DNA of 64,000 nt from Bacteroidota bacterium. Its GTDB lineage: Bacteria; Bacteroidota; Bacteroidia; Bacteroidales; Dysgonomonadaceae. The notes beneath the pieces are model-generated. The model was not told the DNA's origin, ran no database searches, and saw only the letters and a program-made list of their open reading frames with translations. Where the stretch lies: positions 310,001 to 374,000 of the forward strand of contig JAEZGN010000009.1 of the NCBI GenBank assembly GCA_023437305.1, written 5' to 3'. The position numbers and the translations under genes were made by a program. Within the stretch, counting starts at the first letter, position 1. The number at the start of each line of letters is the position of its first letter. Below are positions 9,253-16,731 of this stretch, one piece after another.

Positions 9253-9816
9253 ATGGAAGAAGATATAAAAAAAGCTTTTGAAGTGCTTGTTTCCGGTGGA
9301 TTGATTTTGTATCCTACCGATACGATATGGGGAATAGGCTGTGATGCTACAAACGAGAAAGCTGTACATCGTGTATATGAACTAAAGCGAAGGGTTGACA
9401 GTAAAGCCCTTATTACTTTGCTCGATAATCCTGTTAAGCTCGATTATTATATCGATGAAGTTCCTTCTGTAGCTTGGGATCTGATAGAGTTATCCGAAAA
9501 ACCGTTGACCATAATTTATGATGGAGCACGAAACGTTGCACCTAACTTGATGGCAGAAGATGGTAGTCTTGCTATCCGTATCACAAAAGAAAAGTTTTCT
9601 CAAGAGTTGTGTAAGCGTTTTCGTAAAGCCTTGGTTTCTACATCTGCTAATATCAGCGGGGAGCCTGCTCCGGCTAACTTTGATGATATAAGTGAAGAGA
9701 TAAAGCAAGGTGTAGATTATATTGTAAAATACAGGCAGGATGATACAAGTAAATCGAAAGCATCGAGCATCATAAAATTGGGTAAAACCGGGGAAGTGAA
9801 AATAATCAGAGAGTAG
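9253..9816 (+). CDS. YrdC/Sua5-family threonylcarbamoyl-AMP synthase-like protein
   Basis: 187 residues covering a single YrdC domain with no Sua5 C-terminal extension. Visible signatures are ILYPTDTIWGIGCDATNEKAVHRVYELKRR (about 16-45), the basic K/R site RVDSKALITLL, and the ATP-site region LVSTSANISGEPAP (about 126-139). TsaC/Sua5 enzymes make threonylcarbamoyl-AMP from threonine, bicarbonate and ATP for tRNA t6A modification. The paralogue YciO has a similar fold, so the catalytic assignment is probable rather than certain. Overlaps no neighbour; gap to the next gene is 8 nt. Confidence 0.85.
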   Translation: MEEDIKKAFEVLVSGGLILYPTDTIWGIGCDATNEKAVHRVYELKRRVDSKALITLLDNPVKLDYYIDEVPSVAWDLIELSEKPLTIIYDGARNVAPNLMAEDGSLAIRITKEKFSQELCKRFRKALVSTSANISGEPAPANFDDISEEIKQGVDYIVKYRQDDTSKSKASSIIKLGKTGEVKIIRE

Positions 9817-9824
9817 GAAAGTGC

Positions 9825-10388
9825 ATGGTTGTTAGTGAAGACATAATTTTTGAAGGTAAATCTTACGTAGAAGGATTACATAAGAAGTCGTTTGATAATT
9901 GTACTTTTTCGAAATGCGATTTCTCAGACTCGAAGCTGATAGCTTGTACTTTTACGGATTGCTCTTTTGTTGATTGCAATTTGTCGATGGCGGAGCTCAA
10001 CCAATCTACCCTGAATAATATTCATTTTAAGAATTGTAAAATGCTTGGCGTGAAATTTAATAACTGCCATGATTTTGTTTTTCATGTCGACTTTGAAAAC
10101 TGCATATTGGATTATGCTTCTTTCGAAAAAAGAAAAATGAATAAAACTCGTTTTAAAGACACGTCGTTGAAGGGGGTTGACTTTGGTGAGGCCGATCTGA
10201 AACAGTCGAAGTTTCTGGACGCTGATTTGGACGAAGCGATCTTTTATAATACCAATATACAAGAAGTCGATTTTACCACTGCATATAATTATACAATCGA
10301 CCTAAGTCAAAATAAAATCAAAAAAGCACGCTTTTCTAAAGACGGATTGGCGGGGTTGTTAAACCAATTTGATATTATTATAGAGTAG
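9825..10388 (+). CDS. Pentapeptide-repeat protein
   Basis: 187 residues built almost wholly of pentapeptide repeats with F or L at the centre of each five-residue step (for example FDNCTFSKCDFSDSKLIACT and ADLKQSKFLDADLDEAIFYN). This predicts a right-handed quadrilateral beta-helix, interrupted around residues 100-110 by the charged insert FEKRKMNKTRF. Qnr, MfpA and McbG-type proteins of this fold mimic DNA and protect gyrase, but many family members have unknown roles, so no function is assigned. Last gene of the recR operon. Its stop codon directly abuts the stop codon of the convergent GNAT gene with no spacer. Confidence 0.85.
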   Translation: MVVSEDIIFEGKSYVEGLHKKSFDNCTFSKCDFSDSKLIACTFTDCSFVDCNLSMAELNQSTLNNIHFKNCKMLGVKFNNCHDFVFHVDFENCILDYASFEKRKMNKTRFKDTSLKGVDFGEADLKQSKFLDADLDEAIFYNTNIQEVDFTTAYNYTIDLSQNKIKKARFSKDGLAGLLNQFDIIIE

Positions 10389-10883
10389 CTACAAGTCTTT
10401 ATTCATAACATAGTCTTCCATCAGGAAGCCGTTGCCGATATCTATATTTTCATTTGCAAAAAAGTCGAAGCCCATTCGTTTGTAAAAATCAATAGCCTTG
10501 TTGTATCGATTTACATTCAGTGAAAGAAGGGTATTGTTATTTTTTAGAGCCAATTCACTCACCACATTTATAAACAAACGACCTACTCCTTTACCTTGTA
10601 CAGAAGGCAATACATATATCTTGTGTATTTTGGTTATTGGCATGCCTTTGTAGTTGAGTTCGTACGATAAATAACCCAAGTATTCGCCATCTTCTTCTGC
10701 TAGTAAATAATGATGATTTAGTTCTTTCATTTGCTTTTCCAGCGAACTTGTACTATACATCATATCCATCATGTAGGCTATCTGTTCTTGCGAAAGTATA
10801 TTGCTAAATGTTACCGGCCAAATAACATTTGAAAGTACTTGGATATTATAAATATGGTCTGTAGTAGCCTCTACTATTTGCAT
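10389..10883 (-). CDS. GNAT-family N-acetyltransferase
   Basis: 164 residues with the GNAT core: KIHKIYVLPSVQGKGVGRLFINVV (about 85-108) contains the Q-x-x-G-x-G acetyl-CoA loop, and NVNRYNKAIDFYKRMGFDFF follows as the usual beta6-alpha segment. Resembles spermidine/putrescine-type or generic GNATs; the substrate is unknown. Convergent with the pentapeptide gene with zero intergenic bases. It is 22 nt downstream of the coiled-coil gene on the same strand, so the two may be cotranscribed. Confidence 0.85.
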   Translation of the reverse strand: MQIVEATTDHIYNIQVLSNVIWPVTFSNILSQEQIAYMMDMMYSTSSLEKQMKELNHHYLLAEEDGEYLGYLSYELNYKGMPITKIHKIYVLPSVQGKGVGRLFINVVSELALKNNNTLLSLNVNRYNKAIDFYKRMGFDFFANENIDIGNGFLMEDYVMNKDL

Positions 10884-10905
10884 TATTAGTATATCAAAGA
10901 GTTTG

Positions 10906-11796
10906 TTAGTTTTCTAATGTGAAAGATCTACTGCCTATTCTATTGCCATCAGCAAAAATATCCACGCGGTATGTTCCCGGCATCAGATATTCTTCTACAT
11001 TCCAATACATAGTTACACCAACTTCTTCACCTCCATATTCTATAACTCGTTTGATGGAGTAATTGATATTTCCATTCTCGTAAGGGAATGTATTGGCTCT
11101 GCTTTTTGTCAATACATCATCATCGGGTTTCATGATACGTGCATATATAGTACGTTCACCCGGCTCGGCAGTAATATTCTTTGTTATTGTGAAATTGATT
11201 ATCAACTGCTCTACTTTATTTATTTTCTTTTGTACCTTTCCTTTGCTGTTTGTGGCTTGCACGCTTATATTGGTGGCATCCAGCTTGGCGGCTTTGGTTA
11301 CTTTTTCGGTCAAGTCCTGCTTTTGCTGAGTTACCTGATTCAGGGTTCTTGATGTTTCCTGATACTTATTTGTTATTTCCTGCTTTTCTTGTCTGAGCTG
11401 AGCGTTTGCTCTGTTTAGAGAGTCGATCTGTGCAATGTATGATTTTAATATTTGGCGCAACGTTGCCAGCTCTTTATTCAAGCGAGAAATCTCAGCTTTA
11501 TTTTCAGCTTTCACAGTCTTCAATTCTTCGAGCAGCCTTTGCACTTTGGTTTGTTCATTTGTTAGCTTTTGAAGAAGAGAATCATTTTTTATATTCAGCT
11601 TAAATCCTTCGTATTGCATCGACAGGCTCTCGTACTCGTCTTCCAGCTGCTGTTTGTTCAGAACACTTTCCTGTTGCAGCTCATCGATTTGAGTTTTTTG
11701 GCTGAATATAAAGTAACTAGCTATACCTATCCCCAGAATAAGCAGGGCTATTATTCCAATTAATATTTTCGAATTACTCTTTTTTTCTGTATCCAT
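10906..11796 (-). CDS. Membrane-anchored coiled-coil protein of unknown function
   Basis: 296 residues. A single N-terminal signal-anchor helix (about 10-31) is followed by a long coiled coil (about 34-170, heptad-rich with many Q, E, K and L). The C-terminal beta-rich domain of about 110 residues contains INFTITKNITAEPGERTIYARI and ends GTYRVDIFADGNRIGSRSFT. The topology suggests most of the protein is periplasmic. No catalytic motif is visible and I do not recognise a named family; an envelope-structure or chaperone-like role would be speculation. Its upstream gap faces the mdh gene. Confidence 0.75.
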   Translation of the reverse strand: MDTEKKSNSKILIGIIALLILGIGIASYFIFSQKTQIDELQQESVLNKQQLEDEYESLSMQYEGFKLNIKNDSLLQKLTNEQTKVQRLLEELKTVKAENKAEISRLNKELATLRQILKSYIAQIDSLNRANAQLRQEKQEITNKYQETSRTLNQVTQQKQDLTEKVTKAAKLDATNISVQATNSKGKVQKKINKVEQLIINFTITKNITAEPGERTIYARIMKPDDDVLTKSRANTFPYENGNINYSIKRVIEYGGEEVGVTMYWNVEEYLMPGTYRVDIFADGNRIGSRSFTLEN

Positions 11797-12038
11797 GATG
11801 ATGTTAAAAATCTGCGACTACAAATATAACGGATTTATACAGATTGAACAAAAGGCATTTAAAAACCTTTCGCTTTTTTTAATAAAATAGGGATATTTTT
11901 GACGAACAAAATCTTCTTTATTTCAGAATAAGCATGTACATTTGTTAGGCTTTTAGGCGAGATTGTTTAGTATCTGTTTCGGTCTCGTTGCAATATGAAA
12001 GAATCAAATTATTAATTAATATATTAAATCAAATTATT

Positions 12039-12980
12039 ATGTCTAAAGTAACAGTAGTAGGTGCCGGAAATGTAGGTGCTACATGTGCAAACGTACTTGC
12101 GTTTAATGAAGTGGCTGATGAAGTAGTGATGCTTGATGTAAAAGAAGGAGTATCGGAAGGTAAAGCTATCGATATGAACCAGACTGTGCAGTTGTTAGGA
12201 TTTGATACACGTATAAAAGGTGTGACTAACGACTATGCAGCAACAGCTAACTCTGATGTAGTTGTTATTACTTCGGGTATTCCTCGCAAACCGGGTATGA
12301 CTCGTGAAGAACTAATCGGGGTAAATGCCGGTATTGTGAAGAGCGTAGCAGAAAATATCCTTAAATACTCACCGAATGCTGTTCTTGTTATCATATCCAA
12401 CCCAATGGATACAATGACATATCTTGCATCTAAGGTGACAGGTCTTCCTAAACATCGTGTTGTAGGTATGGGTGGTGCATTGGATAGCTCACGTTTCAAA
12501 TATTACCTAAGCGAAGCATTGGGTTGTAATCCGAATGAAGTGGAAGGTATGGTAATAGGTGGACACGGAGATACTACAATGATACCTGTAACTCGTTTAG
12601 CTACATACAAAGGTATTCCTGTAACAGACCTTTTGTCTAAAGAAACATTGGATAAAGTTGTTGCCGATACGATGGTTGGTGGTGCTACTCTTACCGGATT
12701 GCTTGGTACATCGGCTTGGTATGCACCGGGTGCTGCCGGAGCTTATGTAGTAGAAGCTATCCTTCACGATCAGAAAAAGGTCGTTCCTTGTTGTGTGTCT
12801 CTCGAAGGAGAATACGGACAAAATGATATTTGTATTGGTGTGCCTGTAGTTTTGGGTAAAAACGGATGGGAAAAAGTTATCGACCTTAAGCTTACAGCAG
12901 ACGAAAAAGAAAAATTCGAAGCATCAGCAGCAGCTGTTCACAAAACAAATGCTGTTCTGAAAGAAATAAACGCTATCTAA
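12039..12980 (+). CDS. mdh: NAD-dependent malate dehydrogenase
   Basis: 313 residues from ATG 12039. An in-frame TTG at 11988 would add 17 residues not typical of the family, so the MSKVTVVGAGNVGATCA start was chosen. It has the Rossmann nucleotide loop GAGNVG, the mobile-loop/substrate Arg region IPRKPGMTREELI, the ISNPMD motif, and the catalytic histidine in VIGGHGDTTMIP. It belongs to the LDH-like MDH group common in Bacteroidota. The enzyme interconverts malate and oxaloacetate; in anaerobic Bacteroidales it works in the reductive branch toward fumarate and succinate, which links it to the CoA-transferase and carboxylase genes here. Monocistronic. Confidence 0.96.
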   Translation: MSKVTVVGAGNVGATCANVLAFNEVADEVVMLDVKEGVSEGKAIDMNQTVQLLGFDTRIKGVTNDYAATANSDVVVITSGIPRKPGMTREELIGVNAGIVKSVAENILKYSPNAVLVIISNPMDTMTYLASKVTGLPKHRVVGMGGALDSSRFKYYLSEALGCNPNEVEGMVIGGHGDTTMIPVTRLATYKGIPVTDLLSKETLDKVVADTMVGGATLTGLLGTSAWYAPGAAGAYVVEAILHDQKKVVPCCVSLEGEYGQNDICIGVPVVLGKNGWEKVIDLKLTADEKEKFEASAAAVHKTNAVLKEINAI

Positions 12981-13008
12981 CGCTTATTTGCAAAGTTTGA
13001 CTAAAGAG

Positions 13009-13043
13009 AAGGGATGCTTCATATATATGAAGTGTCCCTTTAT
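13009..13043 (+). terminator. Intrinsic terminator after mdh
   Basis: Interrupted stem AAGGGA-TG-CTTCAT / ATGAAG-TG-TCCCTT at 13009-13040, followed by TATTATT. Confidence 0.75.
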
Positions 13044-13125
13044 TATTATATTGTAGGGGTATTTTTCTTTGCTAAATTTATCTGATATAATAAGGGCTTT
13101 TGTTTGTTAAATTATGGCAGGAAAA

Positions 13126-13173
13126 GTGACATTAAAATATGTATTGTTAAGTGTTACTTTTGTTACTTTTTGT
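13126..13173 (+). repeat. Copy A of a GTGACA-N20-TGTTACTTTTGTTACTTTTT element
   Basis: GTGACA at 13126-13131, then 20 nt, then TGTTACTTTTGTTACTTTTT from 13152. Two further copies occur at 50558 and 62947 with the same layout. It lies in the 377-nt gap between mdh and the hexosaminidase gene. A 29-codon ORF (13114-13203) covers it but is not preserved at the second copy. Confidence 0.65.
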
Positions 13174-13297
13174 AGACTGGAACTGTTTCTTGTTTTCTAT
13201 TGATCCTTGCATTGAAGTATTATTTACAGGGATATTTAATGTTACTTTTTTAAATGTTAATTAACGATTCGATAGCCGATATGCAATAAACGATGGT

Positions 13298-13305
13298 TAT
13301 ATTTG
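13298..13305 (+). promoter_or_regulatory. Candidate -7 box of the hexosaminidase gene
   Basis: TATATTTG matches TAnnTTTG and would start transcription about 45 nt upstream of the ATG. No good -33 TTTG seen. Confidence 0.5.
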
Positions 13306-13357
13306 TAAAATCAACTTAAAATACCATAATCATTAAACTTTAAACCTGTAAAAACTA

Positions 13358-15718
13358 ATGAAAAAACTTACGCCAATCATTTTATTTATGGTGACCATTT
13401 TAATGCTTTCATGCGGAGGAAGTGAACCCACGGTTCATAAACCATACAATGAAGGTATAAATATTACACCGCTACCACTAGAGTTGACGCAAAAAGAAGA
13501 TACTTTCAAACTTGGGAAAAGTGTCGTGTTTGTTGCAGACAATGCAGACGTAGAAAAAGTTGCTGCTTATTTTGCTGCAAAAATCAAGGCGTCTACAGGA
13601 TACAACTTGAGTATTGAAAAGACTAAACCTGCAACAGATTATATTAATTTGTATATTGTCGCAGACCTTTCGGTTAACGAAGAAGGTTACTTGCTCGACG
13701 TTACCGAAAAGGGGATAGATATTCAGGCTAAAACACCGCATGGCTTGTTTTACGGAATGCAAACTGTAATGCAGTTGCTTCCTGCCGAAATAGAAAGTCC
13801 TACACTTGTGAAAAATATTGCATGGAAGGTGCCCGGAGTAACAATAAAAGATGAACCTCGTTTCAAATACAGAGGAATGCATCTCGATGTTTGCCGCCAT
13901 TTTGTTGATGTAGACTTCATCAAGAAGCAATTGGATGTGTTGGCTATGTTTAAGATCAATACATTCCACTGGCATCTGACCGAAGATCAGGCTTGGCGCA
14001 TCGAAATAAAGAAATACCCTAAGCTTACAGAGGTAGGGGCAAAAAGAACAGAAGGTGAGGGTAACGAATATGGCCCTTATTTCTATACACAAGATCAAAT
14101 AAAAGATATTGTGGCATACGCTAAAGAACGCTTTATAGAAGTTATACCCGAAATAGAATTGCCCGGACATGGTGTAGCGGCAATTGCTGCATATCCCGAG
14201 TTGTCTTGTACAGGCAAGCAGATAGATGTACGTTGTTTCTGGGGTGTGGCAAACGATGTGTATTGCGCCGGAAACGATTCTGTATTCCAGTTCTTGGAAA
14301 ATGTAATAGAAGAAGTAATTCCTTTGTTCGAAAGCGAATACTTCCATATTGGTGGCGACGAGTGTCCGAAAGACAGATGGAAAGTATGTCCTAAATGCCA
14401 GGCTCGTATAAAAGAACTTGGCTTGAAGGCGGATAAGACTCACTCTGCTGAAGAGAAATTGCAAAGCTACTTTGTGCAACGTATCGAAAAGTTCTTGTTG
14501 AAGCACAATAAGAAGATGATAGGTTGGGACGAAATCCTAGAAGGCGGACTTGCTCCAACGGCAACGGTAATGAGTTGGCGAGGAGAAGAAGGCGGTATTG
14601 CTTCTGCAAACATGGGGCATGATGTGATAATGACTCCGGGAGCATGGATGTATCTGGACAAATATCAAGGTGATCCTAAGAATCTTCCGGTAACTATTGG
14701 AGGCTACTTAACTTTGGAGAAAGTGTATGGTTATGAACCTGTTCCGGAAAAGATTGCCGAAGATAAGAAGCATCATATCTTAGGTGCGCAGTCTAATGTA
14801 TGGACAGAGTATAAGTATAATGGCAATGGTATGGAATATGATATTTATCCGCGTATTATTGCATTGTCTGAACTGAACTGGACTCCGAAGGACAAGAAGA
14901 ACTACAAAGATTTTGAGCGTCGTATCGATAATCAACGCGTGCGACTTGATATGCATAGTATCAATTATTATATACCGCTACCGGAGCAAAAGGGTGCGCC
15001 GTCATGTAACTTTGTAGCATTCACAGATCAGGTTACACTCGAATTTAAAACAACAGAACCAGTAAAAATGGTATATACCACCGATGGCAGCGAGCCTGTA
15101 TTGACGTCGCAGGTTTATGATAAGCCACTGACATTTACTGAAAATACAACATTAAAAATACGTTCGGTACTTTTGTCTGATAAGATGAGTGATGTGCGTA
15201 CTATCACTATCGAGAAGCAATCGTATGCACCGGCTGTAGAGAAGGAAAAGGATGCTAAGCCGGGACTTAAAGCGGAATACTATAAAGGATATACAAGAAC
15301 AGTAGCAGAGTTGGAGGGTAAGACCACTAGCGAAACCGAGTATGTAGCCGCTCCGCAAAAGTCTAAGCATAGAATACCGAATTATACAGAACCGTATGCC
15401 GACGACTATTATTCTACTGTCCTTACCGGATACTTAAATATTCCTGAAGATGGAGTTTACTACTTCAGTACAGATTATGAATTGTGGATTGATGGTAAAC
15501 TGTTGATATCTAACGAAAAAGATAACAACGGAACAGCGCGTAGGTTTTCACGTAGCGATAAGTCGGTTGCATTGGCCAAAGGTACTCATTCATTCAAGCT
15601 AATTAGGCTGGGTGCTATATTTGGCGGATGGCCTACCCAGTGGGAAGATATTTATGTAGGAATCCGTAAGGCAGATCAGCCGGAATTCAGTTACATGGAT
15701 GAGACTTATTTTAAGTAA
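13358..15718 (+). CDS. GH20 beta-N-acetylhexosaminidase lipoprotein
   Basis: 786 residues, exported as a lipoprotein (lipobox LMLSC, C19). Domains in order: a GH20 N-terminal domain (about 35-155) and the GH20 catalytic barrel (about 160-510). The barrel carries the HIGGDECP motif, with D334-E335 the conserved pair for substrate-assisted catalysis. Then a chitobiase-type C-terminal domain with YTTDGSEP (about 555-625) and a terminal PA14-like domain (about 640-775). It should release terminal GlcNAc or GalNAc from glycans at the cell surface or in the periplasm. No SusC/SusD pair is nearby, so it stands alone instead of in a polysaccharide utilisation locus. Confidence 0.93.
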   Translation: MKKLTPIILFMVTILMLSCGGSEPTVHKPYNEGINITPLPLELTQKEDTFKLGKSVVFVADNADVEKVAAYFAAKIKASTGYNLSIEKTKPATDYINLYIVADLSVNEEGYLLDVTEKGIDIQAKTPHGLFYGMQTVMQLLPAEIESPTLVKNIAWKVPGVTIKDEPRFKYRGMHLDVCRHFVDVDFIKKQLDVLAMFKINTFHWHLTEDQAWRIEIKKYPKLTEVGAKRTEGEGNEYGPYFYTQDQIKDIVAYAKERFIEVIPEIELPGHGVAAIAAYPELSCTGKQIDVRCFWGVANDVYCAGNDSVFQFLENVIEEVIPLFESEYFHIGGDECPKDRWKVCPKCQARIKELGLKADKTHSAEEKLQSYFVQRIEKFLLKHNKKMIGWDEILEGGLAPTATVMSWRGEEGGIASANMGHDVIMTPGAWMYLDKYQGDPKNLPVTIGGYLTLEKVYGYEPVPEKIAEDKKHHILGAQSNVWTEYKYNGNGMEYDIYPRIIALSELNWTPKDKKNYKDFERRIDNQRVRLDMHSINYYIPLPEQKGAPSCNFVAFTDQVTLEFKTTEPVKMVYTTDGSEPVLTSQVYDKPLTFTENTTLKIRSVLLSDKMSDVRTITIEKQSYAPAVEKEKDAKPGLKAEYYKGYTRTVAELEGKTTSETEYVAAPQKSKHRIPNYTEPYADDYYSTVLTGYLNIPEDGVYYFSTDYELWIDGKLLISNEKDNNGTARRFSRSDKSVALAKGTHSFKLIRLGAIFGGWPTQWEDIYVGIRKADQPEFSYMDETYFK

Positions 15719-15755
15719 GAAGCAATAGTGTAAATAGATATATAATGTAAGAGAT

Positions 15756-15788
15756 GTGCCGGTTCATTCATGTGCCGGCACTTTTTTT
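15756..15788 (+). terminator. Intrinsic terminator after the hexosaminidase gene
   Basis: Stem GTGCCGG (15756-15762) / CCGGCAC (15775-15781) with a 12-nt loop and a run of seven T. Confidence 0.85.
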
Positions 15789-15910
15789 GTGAGTATCGTC
15801 AGCTCCTATTTGCTAAAAAGATTATATTTGTATGTATCGTACTGATATTGGAGTGTGGTGAGTAAATGTTCGAAAGAAAACAGGAAGTTGAAGAATAGAA
15901 TATTACATAA

Positions 15911-16570
15911 ATGACGCAAAAAGAATACAGGAATTTGTTCGATGAAGAAGATGCCGTAGGATGGTTGGAAATTGATAAAGTAGTGGAAGATATCTATGGA
16001 GATCAAAAACCTCGGCATTATGCTCCTCCTCTACATTATATGGTGGGCGGGGAAGACCCGTTAGATGGTGTGAGTATATACGATTCGCAAAAACAGATGT
16101 TTCATCGCCACTTAGTAAGCTATGGCATGTCAGAACTTTATTATAACGAAGAAGCTGCCGGAGGTGAATTTAGTAAATGGGGATTTGAATTTACATTCCG
16201 TCTCAAACCTTTTGACGAAGATGGCGACGATCCTACTTGGGTGGTCAACCTCATGAATAATCTTGCCCGCTATGTAATAAAGAGCGGTAAGTGGTTTGAA
16301 GAATATCATGTTATTCCGGCGAATGGCCCTATTCGTCTCAACTCTACAGCCGAAATTAATATTGTAGGGGTTGCTTTTGTTTCCGACCCTGAATTGGGAA
16401 AGATACAAACTCCGCACGGAGAAGTGTTATTCTTGCAAATGGTAGGGCTTACTGCAAATGAAATGGATCGGATTACATCGGCAAACTCGGCTTATGATGA
16501 GGTGAAGAAAGTCTTAGACGAAATAAAGACAACAAATCCTTTGATGATAACCGACTTGCTTCGTAAATAA
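15911..16570 (+). CDS. Suppressor-of-fused (SUFU) domain protein
   Basis: 219 residues matching the bacterial SUFU-domain family: the LHYMVGGEDPLDGVSIYDS region, HLVSYGMSELYYNEE, FSKWGFEFTFRLK, and LFLQMVGLTANEMDRI near the C-terminus. No signal peptide, so it is presumably cytosolic. The domain is named after the eukaryotic Hedgehog regulator. In bacteria its role is unclear, although it occurs among immunity-like proteins and as single genes. No toxin gene is adjacent here; it sits alone between the hexosaminidase and tamB. Confidence 0.85.
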   Translation: MTQKEYRNLFDEEDAVGWLEIDKVVEDIYGDQKPRHYAPPLHYMVGGEDPLDGVSIYDSQKQMFHRHLVSYGMSELYYNEEAAGGEFSKWGFEFTFRLKPFDEDGDDPTWVVNLMNNLARYVIKSGKWFEEYHVIPANGPIRLNSTAEINIVGVAFVSDPELGKIQTPHGEVLFLQMVGLTANEMDRITSANSAYDEVKKVLDEIKTTNPLMITDLLRK

Positions 16571-16702
16571 ATTATAACGCAGTATCTGAAAGCTTTCTGT
16601 CTTGTAAGTGTGTTTACAAAAGGTTTTCCATAATTAATCTTAATAGTACACTAAAAGTGCAAGATAACTGTTTTCGGAGTAAGAGTGAATCACTTTTTTT
16701 GG

Positions 16703-16710
16703 TAATTTTG
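16703..16710 (+). promoter_or_regulatory. Candidate -7 box for tamB
   Basis: TAATTTTG matches TAnnTTTG. Transcription would begin near 16716, about 16 nt before the proposed ATT start at 16732, consistent with the upstream start choice. Confidence 0.5.
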
Positions 16711-16731
16711 TATCTCTAAAAAGGAAGCGAT

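Noticed and set aside
13114..13203. 29-codon ORF containing SVTFVTFC
   Set aside because: A similar VTFVTFC string appears at 62973 only because the DNA element is repeated; the copy at 50583 has no start in that frame.
13478..14506. 342-codon minus-strand ORF inside the hexosaminidase gene
   Set aside because: Antisense to a well-supported GH20 catalytic domain; composition is cysteine- and phenylalanine-rich as expected for a shadow frame.
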